Position numbers and translations under genes: made by a program
Assembly (NCBI RefSeq): GCF_037029465.1
Contig: NZ_JAYMEM010000026.1
Coordinates: 585,962 to 649,961, forward strand
From: Mesoflavibacter sp037029465
GTDB lineage: Bacteria; Bacteroidota; Bacteroidia; Flavobacteriales; Flavobacteriaceae
Length of the DNA stretch: 64,000 bases
Direction of reading: 5' to 3'
Part shown: positions 1-8,765 of the stretch, in pieces
How the letters are laid out: every line of letters begins with the position of its first letter
Numbering within the stretch: position 1 is the stretch's first letter
Notes under the pieces: generated by a model
What the model saw: the letters and a program-made list of their open reading frames with translations, nothing else
What the model was told of the DNA's origin: nothing
The model's database searches: none

Positions 1-4
1 TTAG

Positions 5-30
5 ATAACTTCATAGAATTTTGAAGTTAT
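5..30 (-). terminator. Hairpin at the end of the DUF4833 gene
   Basis: ATAACTTCA (5-13) pairs with TGAAGTTAT (22-30) around an 8-base loop and overlaps the stop codon of the minus-strand gene that ends at 27. It could be a terminator stem, but any T-tract would lie outside the window, so this is tentative. Confidence 0.35.
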
Positions 31-554
31 TTTACTATTAATTTTTCTACTACATTTTCGCCGGTAATAAAATCTTTTCCTGAGAACAAAACATATTTAG
101 CTTTTGTTTTTAGGGAAGTTGAACCTTCTTTAAGTTGAACAAACATGCTATCTAAGTATAGTTTACACTTGTTTATAGTTACATAAACTCTAGGTTTTTC
201 TTTATCACTAAAAGTGAGATAGAATTTTAACTTTGATGATGCTGCCAAATGCATTTCTATAAGATTTGGCGCAATTAATTTCGTAATCATTCCGTAAGCA
301 AATTGCTTTTGAATTTTATTCAATGGTTTTTTAGCACCGTCTTCTGTATAGACTATTCTATACTCATTAATTGGATTCTCAGTGCTAATAAAATCTCCTT
401 CCATATTTGCATCATATACATAAGTATTATAGTTATTACTATGTTGTATATAAAAAAGTCTTGATGCTGTTTTTTCAGGTACCGGGTAATTTTCCTGTGA
501 AAAGAGGATGGAATTAATAAAAAAGCAAAAGAAAAAAGAAAAAAAAGTTTTCAT
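27..554 (-). CDS. Secreted DUF4833 family protein
   Basis: The protein is about 175 residues and starts at the ATG at 554. A longer reading frame back to 689 would overlap the patatin gene and lose the signal peptide, so 554 is preferred. It opens with a hydrophobic signal peptide ending near LFSQ. The mature part carries the pattern of DUF4833: a SRLFYIQHSNNYNTYVYD stretch, then NPINEYRI, and a central KKPLNKIQKQFAYG segment. It is probably periplasmic or outer-membrane associated; its biochemical role is unknown. It lies 37 bases downstream of the patatin gene on the same strand, so the two are probably co-transcribed and may act on the same lipid or envelope process (inference). Confidence 0.8.
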   Translation of the reverse strand: MKTFFSFFFCFFINSILFSQENYPVPEKTASRLFYIQHSNNYNTYVYDANMEGDFISTENPINEYRIVYTEDGAKKPLNKIQKQFAYGMITKLIAPNLIEMHLAASSKLKFYLTFSDKEKPRVYVTINKCKLYLDSMFVQLKEGSTSLKTKAKYVLFSGKDFITGENVVEKLIVK

Positions 555-591
555 ACAAAATTCTATTTGTTTGTTTTCAATAGAAAATAAA

Positions 592-1356
592 TTAATCAAG
601 GAAACGTAACAATTCATTCTTTTTTTCTTTAGCATAAACATACCCAGTCTGGTATATTTCATCTGCTTTTTTGAAATCGAAAATTCCATAGTCTCTAATA
701 CTTGGTGGTTCTATATATACATCGCATTTATATTTTTGAGTTTCTACAGAGTTGCCAATTGCTATTTGAACTGTTCTTTCAATAATTTGTTTATAACCTA
801 TTTTACCTTCTATGGTGTTTATGCGATTTACATTGACGCCAATAATTTTATCGACTTTACCTTCTAAAATATTTACAGGAAAATTATTTAAAATACCACC
901 ATCACTAAGGTAGATTCCTTCAAATAAAACAGGTTGAAAAACCAATGGTACACAACAAGAAGCTTTTACAGCTGTGGCTAATGAACCTTCATTAAAAATT
1001 TTTAATTTTCCGTTATTCAAATCTGTTGCTGTGATAAATAATGGAATTTCTAATGACTCCAACGTTTCCTGAGCAATATGTTTTTTAATTATATTCTCGA
1101 ATATATCTGTTGAAAATAATCCTACACCTTGTCGTTTAAATAGGCTTGAATAATTAAAGAATTTTTCAGATTTTCCTATTTTAAAAATTTGTTTAGGCTC
1201 AAAGCCTGCTGCATAAAATGCTCCAACTAAAGCACCTGCGCTTGTACCAGAAATAACAGAAGGTTTTATGCCTAACTCTGTTAAATACTGTAACACGCCA
1301 AGATGTGCCATACCACGAATACCGCCTCCAGAAAGTGCTAAACCTAGTTTACTCAT
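592..1356 (-). CDS. Patatin-like phospholipase family protein
   Basis: This 254-residue protein has all the marks of a patatin-type serine hydrolase: the oxyanion loop GGGIRG near residue 10, the nucleophile elbow GTSAG near residue 39, and the Asp of the catalytic dyad in DGGILNNFP near residue 152. Family members hydrolyse acyl chains from lipids with a Ser-Asp dyad. It has no signal peptide, so it is probably cytoplasmic or on the inner face of the membrane, like RssA-type proteins. The natural substrate cannot be read from the sequence. It is followed by the DUF4833 gene on the same strand. Confidence 0.9.
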   Translation of the reverse strand: MSKLGLALSGGGIRGMAHLGVLQYLTELGIKPSVISGTSAGALVGAFYAAGFEPKQIFKIGKSEKFFNYSSLFKRQGVGLFSTDIFENIIKKHIAQETLESLEIPLFITATDLNNGKLKIFNEGSLATAVKASCCVPLVFQPVLFEGIYLSDGGILNNFPVNILEGKVDKIIGVNVNRINTIEGKIGYKQIIERTVQIAIGNSVETQKYKCDVYIEPPSIRDYGIFDFKKADEIYQTGYVYAKEKKNELLRFLD

Positions 1357-1367
1357 TTTATTATTTT

Positions 1368-1405
1368 AAAACAACCCTTGACGTTTTAATGACAAGGATT
1401 GTTTT
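1368..1405 (-). terminator. Intergenic hairpin, probable terminator
   Basis: AAAACAACCCTTG (1368-1380) pairs with CAAGGATTGTTTT (1393-1405) with one mismatch. A/T runs flank both sides. It sits between the coiled-coil gene, which ends at 1409, and the patatin gene, which starts at 1356. It most likely ends transcription coming from the efflux side. Confidence 0.6.
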
Positions 1406-1408
1406 TTA

Positions 1409-2020
1409 TTATAGAGACTTAAACGCTTTTTTTAAATGTTTGTAAGATTGTGATACTTCTTTTTTAAAGTTGTCCAACTTTTCTGTAGCCTGTTCTTTTT
1501 CCTCATCAAGTTTTGAAGCAAATTCTTTGAATTTTTCGGTAGCTGCTTCCATACTATTCTTATATTCTTGTGTTAGTTCAACTTTTTTTCCTGATATGTT
1601 TTTTTCCAAAAGTTCTAGTTGTAACTTGGATTTTTGAGAAATAGCATTAAATAATTGATTTGTTCTTTTAGTTTGAGGGCTATTTTTAATACTTTTCTTC
1701 GCATCATTAATAGCATTAACAATATTTTTCTTTTGCGTTTCAAAAGCTTCTTTTGAATAAGTAACATCTTCATCTAAGTGTTCTTCAATTTTTTCTAAAT
1801 TGTTTTTTATAAACACCTCTGTTTCTTTAAGTTCGTGAGCTAGTTCAATTTTAACTTCATGAATATTTTTCTTTAAATCTGCTTTTGCCTTTTTAAATTC
1901 ATCATTCATTTCTGCTTTACCAAGAGAAACTTGAACCGCTAAACGGTCTAATTCTTGTTGATCTTTTATTAGCTTTTCAGCTATTCTTACTCTAATTGGT
2001 TTTTGTGATTTTTTTTCCAT
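1409..2020 (-). CDS. Charged coiled-coil protein of unknown function
   Basis: The 203-residue product is almost entirely Lys/Glu-rich with few aromatic residues and no signal peptide or membrane segment. The pattern fits one long helical coiled coil. It opens with EKKSQKPIRVRIAEKLIKDQQEL. I do not recognise a named family. It lies 30 bases downstream of the TolC-like gene on the same strand and could be the last gene of the efflux transcript, but nothing in it suggests transport. A cytoplasmic scaffold or stress-related helical protein is possible; no function is assigned. Confidence 0.7.
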   Translation of the reverse strand: MEKKSQKPIRVRIAEKLIKDQQELDRLAVQVSLGKAEMNDEFKKAKADLKKNIHEVKIELAHELKETEVFIKNNLEKIEEHLDEDVTYSKEAFETQKKNIVNAINDAKKSIKNSPQTKRTNQLFNAISQKSKLQLELLEKNISGKKVELTQEYKNSMEAATEKFKEFASKLDEEKEQATEKLDNFKKEVSQSYKHLKKAFKSL

Positions 2021-2049
2021 TTTGTTTATTTTTTAAGGTTAATCTTTTT

Positions 2050-3330
2050 TTATTTAAAATCTCCAATTGCTTTTTTATAATTGGCTTCACTTATTCGATA
2101 ATTTGCTTTAGCATCAATAACGTCTGAATATGCTTGCTGCCAAAGCACTTGAGCTTCTAAAACATCTTTTCCTGTTACGGTTCCAGCATCAAAGCGATCT
2201 TGATTTAATCTTAAATTTTCATCAGCTTGTTGTAATGATTTTTCTGTAATTTCAACTTTTTGTATTGCCTGTTGAAGCTCTAAATAGGCATTTTGAATTT
2301 GAAGTGACAATAATTCTTCGGTTTCTTCCAATTCTAATTTTTGTGCTTCAACTTTAAATTCTTGTTCTTTCACTTTTTGCTTTCTGCTTCCCCAATCAAA
2401 TATGGGTATGTTGACATTTAACAAACCGTAGTAAGAGGTTAAATCATTACTTCCATCTGTGAAATTAATTTGTTTGCCGTTAGCATAGATTCCGCTTACA
2501 TTAAGCCCAATTGTTGGCTTTCTATCAGCTTCTAAAATTTTAGATTGTAACTCTTCAATCTCAACAGCTTTTTTAAGCATTTTTATTTCTGGTCTATTAT
2601 CAATTGCTGTTGATTGTGAAACTTCATCTAATAAAATAACATTATTACTAATAGTGTCCTTTACTAAAAAATCTATGTTGGGCATACCTGTTAATTGTGC
2701 CATCTTCAGCTTTAGCAGTTTAAGCCCATCATTTGCCTTTGTTAAATCTAGTTCTGCCTGGTTTAATTGTACTTGTACACGTAAAACATCGTTTTTATAT
2801 ATAATACCGGCATTGTATGAGTTAGTTAAATCTTTTAATAATTCTGTTAATAACGCTTTATATTTATTAGCTAGCTCTACTTTGCTTTTTACATTTATTA
2901 TTTGCCAATACGTTGTTTCAACATCTAAAAGCACTTCGCTATCTGTTAGTTCTTTTTGTGAAGTATACAAATCCACTGCTGTAGAACTCATTTTTTTAGC
3001 CGTGTTTATTTTACCACCTGCATAAATTACTTGAGTTACTCCTAAAGAGGCGTTTGCGAAAAACTCTGGCAGTAATGTATTTATTGGGTCTCCAACATGA
3101 ACTCCCATACCGCTTGCCTCTACGAAGGGTTTGTCTGATGCATAAACCGATGCCTTTGCAGCTTTAGCTGCTTCAATGGTCTTATCTGCTTTTTTAATTT
3201 TTTTATTATTAGATAAGGCCATTGACTTTGCTTCTTCTAAACTCAACAACCTATCTTGGGCTATAGCCTGGTGAAAAGTGGTGAAAACCAACAAAAAAAC
3301 TAGTGATAGCGTATATTTATGTGTACTCAT
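2050..3330 (-). CDS. TolC family outer-membrane efflux channel
   Basis: At 426 residues with a signal peptide ending near AIAQ, this matches the size and pattern of outer-membrane efflux proteins. It shows two repeated halves rich in long helices (LSLEEAKSMALSNNKKIKKAD in the first, and a second with LQIQNAYLELQQAIQKV). The GTVTGKDVLEAQVLWQQAYSD segment near the C-terminus is typical of the family. It forms the outer-membrane and periplasmic tunnel of a tripartite pump. The RND pump gene lies about 105 bases upstream and the adaptor gene beyond it, all on the minus strand, so this is one efflux operon. Confidence 0.92.
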   Translation of the reverse strand: MSTHKYTLSLVFLLVFTTFHQAIAQDRLLSLEEAKSMALSNNKKIKKADKTIEAAKAAKASVYASDKPFVEASGMGVHVGDPINTLLPEFFANASLGVTQVIYAGGKINTAKKMSSTAVDLYTSQKELTDSEVLLDVETTYWQIINVKSKVELANKYKALLTELLKDLTNSYNAGIIYKNDVLRVQVQLNQAELDLTKANDGLKLLKLKMAQLTGMPNIDFLVKDTISNNVILLDEVSQSTAIDNRPEIKMLKKAVEIEELQSKILEADRKPTIGLNVSGIYANGKQINFTDGSNDLTSYYGLLNVNIPIFDWGSRKQKVKEQEFKVEAQKLELEETEELLSLQIQNAYLELQQAIQKVEITEKSLQQADENLRLNQDRFDAGTVTGKDVLEAQVLWQQAYSDVIDAKANYRISEANYKKAIGDFK

Positions 3331-3435
3331 AATTTGTTTTAAGTTTTTCTAAAACAACTATAGAAACTACTGTCTTATTTAAAAGGGGTAAATTGCTATT
3401 AATCTTTTAAAATAGTAGTTCTATAGCCTTTTTCT

Positions 3436-6400
3436 TTATTTCTTGATTCGTTTTTTTAATTTATGCTTCATCACTTCTAATTTGCGAAGTGTTCTACTCT
3501 TCTTTTTAGGTTTATACAAAATGGTTTCAAATACTTCTGCATCAGGATGAGGATGTACTTCATCTGGTTGCGGATTAGCAAATTTGTAATAGAGTATAGG
3601 TACTATAAATAAGGTTAATACCATAGAAACTATTAAACCAACTGCTAATACACTTCCTAAAGGTGCCCATAGTGGTGATTTACCAATAATCATAGGTACA
3701 ACACCAATAGCTGCTGCTGCAGATGTTAAAAAGATTGGACGCATTCGTCTTTTACCTGAAGCTTTAGCCGCAGCTTTTACGGTATAACCGTGTTCTAACA
3801 CCAACTCATCTGCATAATCCACCAAAATAATTCCGTTTCTTACTACGATACCTATTAAACTGATAATTCCCATAAAAGCCGTAAAACCAATTGGATTACC
3901 TGTAAGTAACAGCCCCAAGAATGCTCCTAATAAACTCAACGGAAATGTTGCTAAAACAATTAATACTTTTGTAAAATCCTTAAATTGAAATAAAAGCACT
4001 AAAAAGATGAGTATTAAACTTATACCTAAAGATGCCATCATGTGTGGTGCAGTTTCATTAGTGCTTTCGTACTCACCTCCATAGTTGATTGATATGCCGT
4101 CTGGTAATTGTAATGCATTAATTTTAGGCATAATATCATTCTGTATTGTGGCAGCTTTTATACCCAATTGTGCTTCAGCTCTAACCGTTAATGTTCTTAA
4201 ACCATTCCTATGTGTAATGGCTCCTGTATGCCATTCAGGTGTAATGTCTGCCACTTCTCTTAAAGGCACTTTTGTACCAAATACTGTAGGTATGTTTAAA
4301 GCTCCTAAATCGTTAAAATTTTCACGGTTTTCAGCATCAAAACGTAAAAGAATATCAATAGCTTTATCTCCTTCATATAACGTAGAAACTGGATATCCTT
4401 TTAAGCCTGCTCCCAAAGTTTGCGAAACCATTGCATTTGTTACTCCTAAACGATTTGCCTTATCGTCATTTAAATTTACTTTTACTCCATAATAATCATC
4501 TTGATACGATGTTCTTACCCAGTTTGTACCTTGTGCATCTTCTAAAATTGTTTTTACTTGCTCAGCTACTTGTTTTTGCTTGTTTAAATCCTCACCTACA
4601 ATTCTTACTTCAACAGGTGCTGGTGTTTCTTTCATTGAAAGTTGCCTTATACGTATATAACCATCTGGAACAAAACCTTCGAATTTTTTAATGTATTCAT
4701 CTGCCAATTCTTGTGTAGCTTCTTTACCTGTTGTAGTGATAAATATTTGGGCAAAGTTTTTACGAGGAAATTCTGGTGCATACGTAGAATGAAATCTTGG
4801 GGAACTAGTACCAACAAAACTAGCTACACCCAAAACTCTTTCATCTTGTTTTATTTCATTCTCAACACGTGTTACTACATCTTCCGTTTGTTTTAAATTT
4901 CCTCCATTAGGTAACCAAACTTCTATGTTAAACTGATTTCTTTCTGCAGTTGGAAACAATTCCTGCTCTAATCCCATTGCTACTAAAACTGCTAATACAA
5001 CAGATAAAAAACCAATAAATAATGTTGCTTTTGGCCATCTAAAGCTATAATCTAATGCATTGTTAAATACATGCTGCAACCTATCTAACATACTTTTTTT
5101 ATCTCCATCACTTACCTTGTGTTTTAATCCTTTTTTTATAAAGACATAGCACATATATGGTGTTAACAATAATGCTACTAACAACGAAGCAAATAGTGCA
5201 ACAGCAACAGCAATAGGTAAAGCTTGTATAAATTCCTTAGCTAAGCCATTTAAGAAAAAAGCTAATGGTAAGAAAGCAAAAATAATTGCCATGGTTGCTG
5301 TAAAAATTGGCACCATTAATTGAGTAGCACTTTGCCAAGCAGCTGTCCATCTATCTTCTCCTTCATCTAATTTTTCAATGTAATTATCTACAACTACAAT
5401 GGCATTATCCACTACCATACCCAATACTATAATTAAGGCTGCTAATGTTACCTGATGAATTTCTATACCAATAACATTTAAAACTCCAAATGTTATAACA
5501 ATAGCTATAGGACATGCCACTGCCGAAACTATTGCCACCCTGAATGGTAATAACAGAATTACCACAATAATTACTGCTACAATTGCAATAACAAATTCTA
5601 GCATAAAGTGGCTAATACTTCCTTTTACAACTGAAGGCTGATCTACAATAGTAGTAACTTGAACATCTTGAGGTAATTGTTTTTTTACTTCATTGATTTT
5701 TTCTGTTATTTTCTCTCCAAATTGGACGATGTTATTACCTGGTTGCATCTCTACAGTTAACATCATTACTTTTTGATCATCAACTTTAATAAAGCTTGAC
5801 ACTTCTTCGTAACGACGTTCAATAGATGCCACATCTTTTAAGCGAACCACTTTACCATCTGGACTACTATACACAATTTGATTACCTAAATCAGCTTCAT
5901 TTTTATATTGATTTTTGGCAAAAACAGAGACCTCAGAATCTTCTAAAGTAATACCACCAGAATATCCAGTATTATTTTGCATTTGAATAACTTGAGCAAT
6001 AGTTGAAAAATCGAAACCATATTGTTTCATTTTTTCGTCTTGTACCGTTACGTAAATCTGCTGTTTTTGTCCTCCATAACGTTTTATTTTTGATGTTTCG
6101 TTAATGGTTTTTAAACCATCTTCTAACTCATCTAAATACGTTTCAATTTCTGCATAACTGCGTCCTGGTGCGGAAACTGTTATCATTTGTGCAACTACGT
6201 CTCCAAAGTCACTATTTACTATTGGGCCAATCATTCCTTGAGGAAGTGTGTAATTTTGCCTAAATGTGGTATTTAAACCATGTTGTAAAGTCGCCCAAAA
6301 ACCATCAGTATCTTTTACATTTTCATTTAACTCAACTGTTACAATTACTTGTCCTTCTTTTGTTTCAGAAATTGTTTTTTCCTTTCTAACCTCCTCAAAA

Positions 6401-6636
6401 CCAAATAAAAACTGTTCAATCTGATTGGTTAATTGTTGTTCTACCTGCAACTCGTCTGCGCCAGGAAAAGCTGCTATTACCAAACCTTTACGAACCGTAA
6501 TTTGTGGATCTTCACTTCGAGCCATAGTCGCTAAAGCATATATTCCCAAAATCATTAACAATATCGTAAGTACAATGGTTACCTGACGGTATTTCATTGC
6601 AGCCTCTATAAAGTTTATTTTTACTTTTTTCATCAT
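3436..6636 (-). CDS. RND efflux transporter, inner-membrane pump subunit
   Basis: The 1066-residue protein has the duplicated RND layout: a first membrane helix (about residues 18-38), a large periplasmic loop, helices from about 343, then a second half starting near residue 540 with the same order. It belongs to the AcrB/hydrophobe-exporter group of proton-driven pumps. In helix 4 the motif is VVDNAIVVVDN, so Asp410 matches the first proton-relay Asp of AcrB, while the second is Asn411. In the second half VVRNGIILVDY has Arg where AcrB has Lys940. The C-terminal tail is Lys-rich. It is encoded between the adaptor (14-base gap upstream) and the TolC-like gene. Confidence 0.94.
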   Translation of the reverse strand: MMKKVKINFIEAAMKYRQVTIVLTILLMILGIYALATMARSEDPQITVRKGLVIAAFPGADELQVEQQLTNQIEQFLFGFEEVRKEKTISETKEGQVIVTVELNENVKDTDGFWATLQHGLNTTFRQNYTLPQGMIGPIVNSDFGDVVAQMITVSAPGRSYAEIETYLDELEDGLKTINETSKIKRYGGQKQQIYVTVQDEKMKQYGFDFSTIAQVIQMQNNTGYSGGITLEDSEVSVFAKNQYKNEADLGNQIVYSSPDGKVVRLKDVASIERRYEEVSSFIKVDDQKVMMLTVEMQPGNNIVQFGEKITEKINEVKKQLPQDVQVTTIVDQPSVVKGSISHFMLEFVIAIVAVIIVVILLLPFRVAIVSAVACPIAIVITFGVLNVIGIEIHQVTLAALIIVLGMVVDNAIVVVDNYIEKLDEGEDRWTAAWQSATQLMVPIFTATMAIIFAFLPLAFFLNGLAKEFIQALPIAVAVALFASLLVALLLTPYMCYVFIKKGLKHKVSDGDKKSMLDRLQHVFNNALDYSFRWPKATLFIGFLSVVLAVLVAMGLEQELFPTAERNQFNIEVWLPNGGNLKQTEDVVTRVENEIKQDERVLGVASFVGTSSPRFHSTYAPEFPRKNFAQIFITTTGKEATQELADEYIKKFEGFVPDGYIRIRQLSMKETPAPVEVRIVGEDLNKQKQVAEQVKTILEDAQGTNWVRTSYQDDYYGVKVNLNDDKANRLGVTNAMVSQTLGAGLKGYPVSTLYEGDKAIDILLRFDAENRENFNDLGALNIPTVFGTKVPLREVADITPEWHTGAITHRNGLRTLTVRAEAQLGIKAATIQNDIMPKINALQLPDGISINYGGEYESTNETAPHMMASLGISLILIFLVLLFQFKDFTKVLIVLATFPLSLLGAFLGLLLTGNPIGFTAFMGIISLIGIVVRNGIILVDYADELVLEHGYTVKAAAKASGKRRMRPIFLTSAAAAIGVVPMIIGKSPLWAPLGSVLAVGLIVSMVLTLFIVPILYYKFANPQPDEVHPHPDAEVFETILYKPKKKSRTLRKLEVMKHKLKKRIKK

Positions 6637-6650
6637 CTTATTCAGTTCTT

Positions 6651-7664
6651 TTATAGAGACACTGTTTGCCCGTCTTTTAAATTTTTGTTTCCTGCGATTA
6701 CAACCGAATCACCTATTGACAAGCCCTTGGTAACTATTACTTCATTTCCTTTAAAACCACCAAGAGACACCCTTTTTTTAATGGCTTTATTTTCCTTTAT
6801 GACAAATACATATAGTATATTGTTAGCATCTCTTATAATACTTTCTGAAGGAACTGTAATAACATCTACAGTATTACCTGTATTGATTTTTATATTACTA
6901 ATCATTCCTGGTAATAGTTTATCTTCCTTATTGTCAAGGCGAACTTTTACATTAAAAGTTCTGGTTACAGCATCTGCACTTGGATTTACAATAGCTACTT
7001 TACCATTAAAAGTTTCATTTAATGAAGAGATTTCAACTTTAGCGTCTGTACCTATTTTGAGTTTAGATATTTCAGATTCAGTAATAGAAGCCTTAGCGTA
7101 TACTTTATCTGTTTTCATTACAGTAAAAGCAGGAACACCGGGCGCTGCTGTAGCACCTATTTCTGTCATTTTAGCAGTAATCATTCCAGAAAAAGGGGCA
7201 TAAAGTTTAGTATCTGCTAAATTTTTTGCTGCTAAATTTTTGTTTGCGTTTGCTTGCGCTACAGCCACTTTAACTGCAATAAAATCACGTTCTGGCAAGC
7301 TCCCTTTTTGAAATAAACTATTTAATCTTTTGAAGTTATCATTTGCTTGTTCTAAACCAGCATTTGCAATATCAAATGCATTTTTATAAGTAGTTTGGTC
7401 TATTGAGGCTAGTAACTGCCCTTTTTTTACTTTTTGACCCTCTTGCACATAAACTTTTGAAATTCTGCCAGGAACTGAGAAACCTAAAGATACTGTGTTG
7501 TCTGCTTCAATGGTTCCGCTATATGTTAGGGATTCCTTTTCTACTGTTGACTGAATTTTTTTAACAGTGACCTTGGGAATCACAACTTCTTTTACAGTTT
7601 CCTTTTTTTCTGAACAACCTACTAATAATAAAGCCAAAGTTGTAAAGGTGATAATTTGCTTCAT
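6651..7664 (-). CDS. RND efflux periplasmic adaptor lipoprotein
   Basis: The 337-residue protein begins with a lipoprotein signal ending LLVGCSEK (lipidated Cys near residue 17). It then shows the membrane-fusion-protein order: a first beta-barrel/lipoyl segment (GTIEADNTVSLGFSVPGRISKVYVQEGQKVKKG), a helical hairpin around residues 85-140, the second lipoyl half (LYAPFSGMITAKMTEIGA), and the C-terminal barrel. It links the inner-membrane pump to the TolC-like channel. It is the first gene of the efflux operon, with the AraC-type regulator gene upstream on the same strand. The exported substrate cannot be predicted. Confidence 0.93.
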   Translation of the reverse strand: MKQIITFTTLALLLVGCSEKKETVKEVVIPKVTVKKIQSTVEKESLTYSGTIEADNTVSLGFSVPGRISKVYVQEGQKVKKGQLLASIDQTTYKNAFDIANAGLEQANDNFKRLNSLFQKGSLPERDFIAVKVAVAQANANKNLAAKNLADTKLYAPFSGMITAKMTEIGATAAPGVPAFTVMKTDKVYAKASITESEISKLKIGTDAKVEISSLNETFNGKVAIVNPSADAVTRTFNVKVRLDNKEDKLLPGMISNIKINTGNTVDVITVPSESIIRDANNILYVFVIKENKAIKKRVSLGGFKGNEVIVTKGLSIGDSVVIAGNKNLKDGQTVSL

Positions 7665-7819
7665 ATTTATTGCTATAATTTTATAATAATAGGTTACAAA
7701 AGTCCTATTATTGATATAATTACAACAGGTCTACAAAAGGGGAAAATTGGTCAAAATCAGTTATTTTTATTAAAAAAAATAAAAAAAATGCACTATTAAG
7801 GAAGTTTGTTGGTCAAAAC

Positions 7820-8728
7820 TTAACTTTTAAACTTAATCTCTCTGAACTTAGAAGGTGAGTAACCCGTGTGTTTTTTGAAATATTTACCAAAGAAAGATTG
7901 GTCACTAAATTGAAGCTCGTTTGCAACTTCCGAGATTGATAAGGTTTGATTTTTTAACAGTAGTTTTGCCTCCATTATTACCGCTTCATCAATTAATTGA
8001 CTTGCTGTTTTTTTTGAAATAATTTTTAAAATCTTAGACAAATAACCTGGTGTTAAACATAAAATATCTGCATAAAATTGAACTGTTCGTTCTTGTTTAA
8101 AATTTTCATTTAACAATTTCAAAAAACGAAGTGCTAATTTTTCCTGTCTTGTTAAATTTGCTTCTAGATTAGGAAACTGTATCTTTAATAATGAAGCGTA
8201 ATGATACATTAATAAGTTAAAACTATGAGTTATTATCTCATTATTATATGGGTTATTTTTTCCAAGTCGATTATTTTTTTCTAAAATTTTTGAAACAGAA
8301 ATAAACGTTTTTAAATCCTCCTTAGATAATTTTAACTTGGGGATACTATTTGCCGTAAAAAAGTCTAAAGTATCAATATCATTTTTGTTAATTGAGTTTC
8401 TCAATATAAAATCAACATTAAAGCTAATAGTTGCTATTTCAAGATTTTTGCTCATTTCTTGAATATGAGTAACCGTTTGTGGATTTATAACTATTATCTC
8501 TGAATTTTTTATAGTATATCTCAGTAGATTTAATTGGATTTTTAAACTTCCCTTAACTACTAGTAAAAAAGCATAAGAATTACCTCTAAAAGGATAACCT
8601 ATAGGAATTTCTTTAAACTTATTTTTTGATAAATGAACATGTAATCCATTTTCTTCTTGTGGTATATCACCAATAATTTCGACCAAGTCAACTATTGTAA
8701 GACTTTTTATTGAAGATTGTGGATACAT
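7820..8728 (-). CDS. AraC family transcriptional regulator
   Basis: The 302-residue protein has an N-terminal cupin-like sensor part and a C-terminal double helix-turn-helix typical of AraC regulators. The signature is in the last 90 residues: FYADILCLTPGYLSKILK for the first helix pair and ISEVANELQFSDQSFFGKYFKKHTGYSPSKFRE for the second. It lies directly upstream of the efflux operon on the same strand and is its most likely regulator (inference from position). A perfect inverted repeat overlaps its own promoter region (8730-8750), which hints at autoregulation. Confidence 0.9.
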   Translation of the reverse strand: MYPQSSIKSLTIVDLVEIIGDIPQEENGLHVHLSKNKFKEIPIGYPFRGNSYAFLLVVKGSLKIQLNLLRYTIKNSEIIVINPQTVTHIQEMSKNLEIATISFNVDFILRNSINKNDIDTLDFFTANSIPKLKLSKEDLKTFISVSKILEKNNRLGKNNPYNNEIITHSFNLLMYHYASLLKIQFPNLEANLTRQEKLALRFLKLLNENFKQERTVQFYADILCLTPGYLSKILKIISKKTASQLIDEAVIMEAKLLLKNQTLSISEVANELQFSDQSFFGKYFKKHTGYSPSKFREIKFKS

Positions 8729-8729
8729 T

Positions 8730-8750
8730 TTGAGTAGATTTTGTACTCAA
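8730..8750. promoter_or_regulatory. Inverted repeat operator candidate upstream of the AraC-type gene
   Basis: TTGAGTA (8730-8736), seven bases, then TACTCAA (8744-8750) form a perfect 7+7 palindrome ending one base before the start codon at 8728. On the minus strand a TATATTTG sequence (8755 down to 8748) fits the Bacteroidota TAnnTTTG promoter element and overlaps the outer arm, so a protein bound here would affect transcription start. No good upstream TTTG partner is seen. Binding by the encoded regulator is an inference. Confidence 0.45.
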
Positions 8751-8765
8751 ATATACTGTATTATT

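Noticed and set aside
27..8728. Efflux, patatin and neighbours as cargo of an integrated element with the integrase
   Set aside because: No copy of the tRNA-Arg 3' end or other direct repeat was found to the left and no mobility genes are present, so cargo status is not supported within this window.
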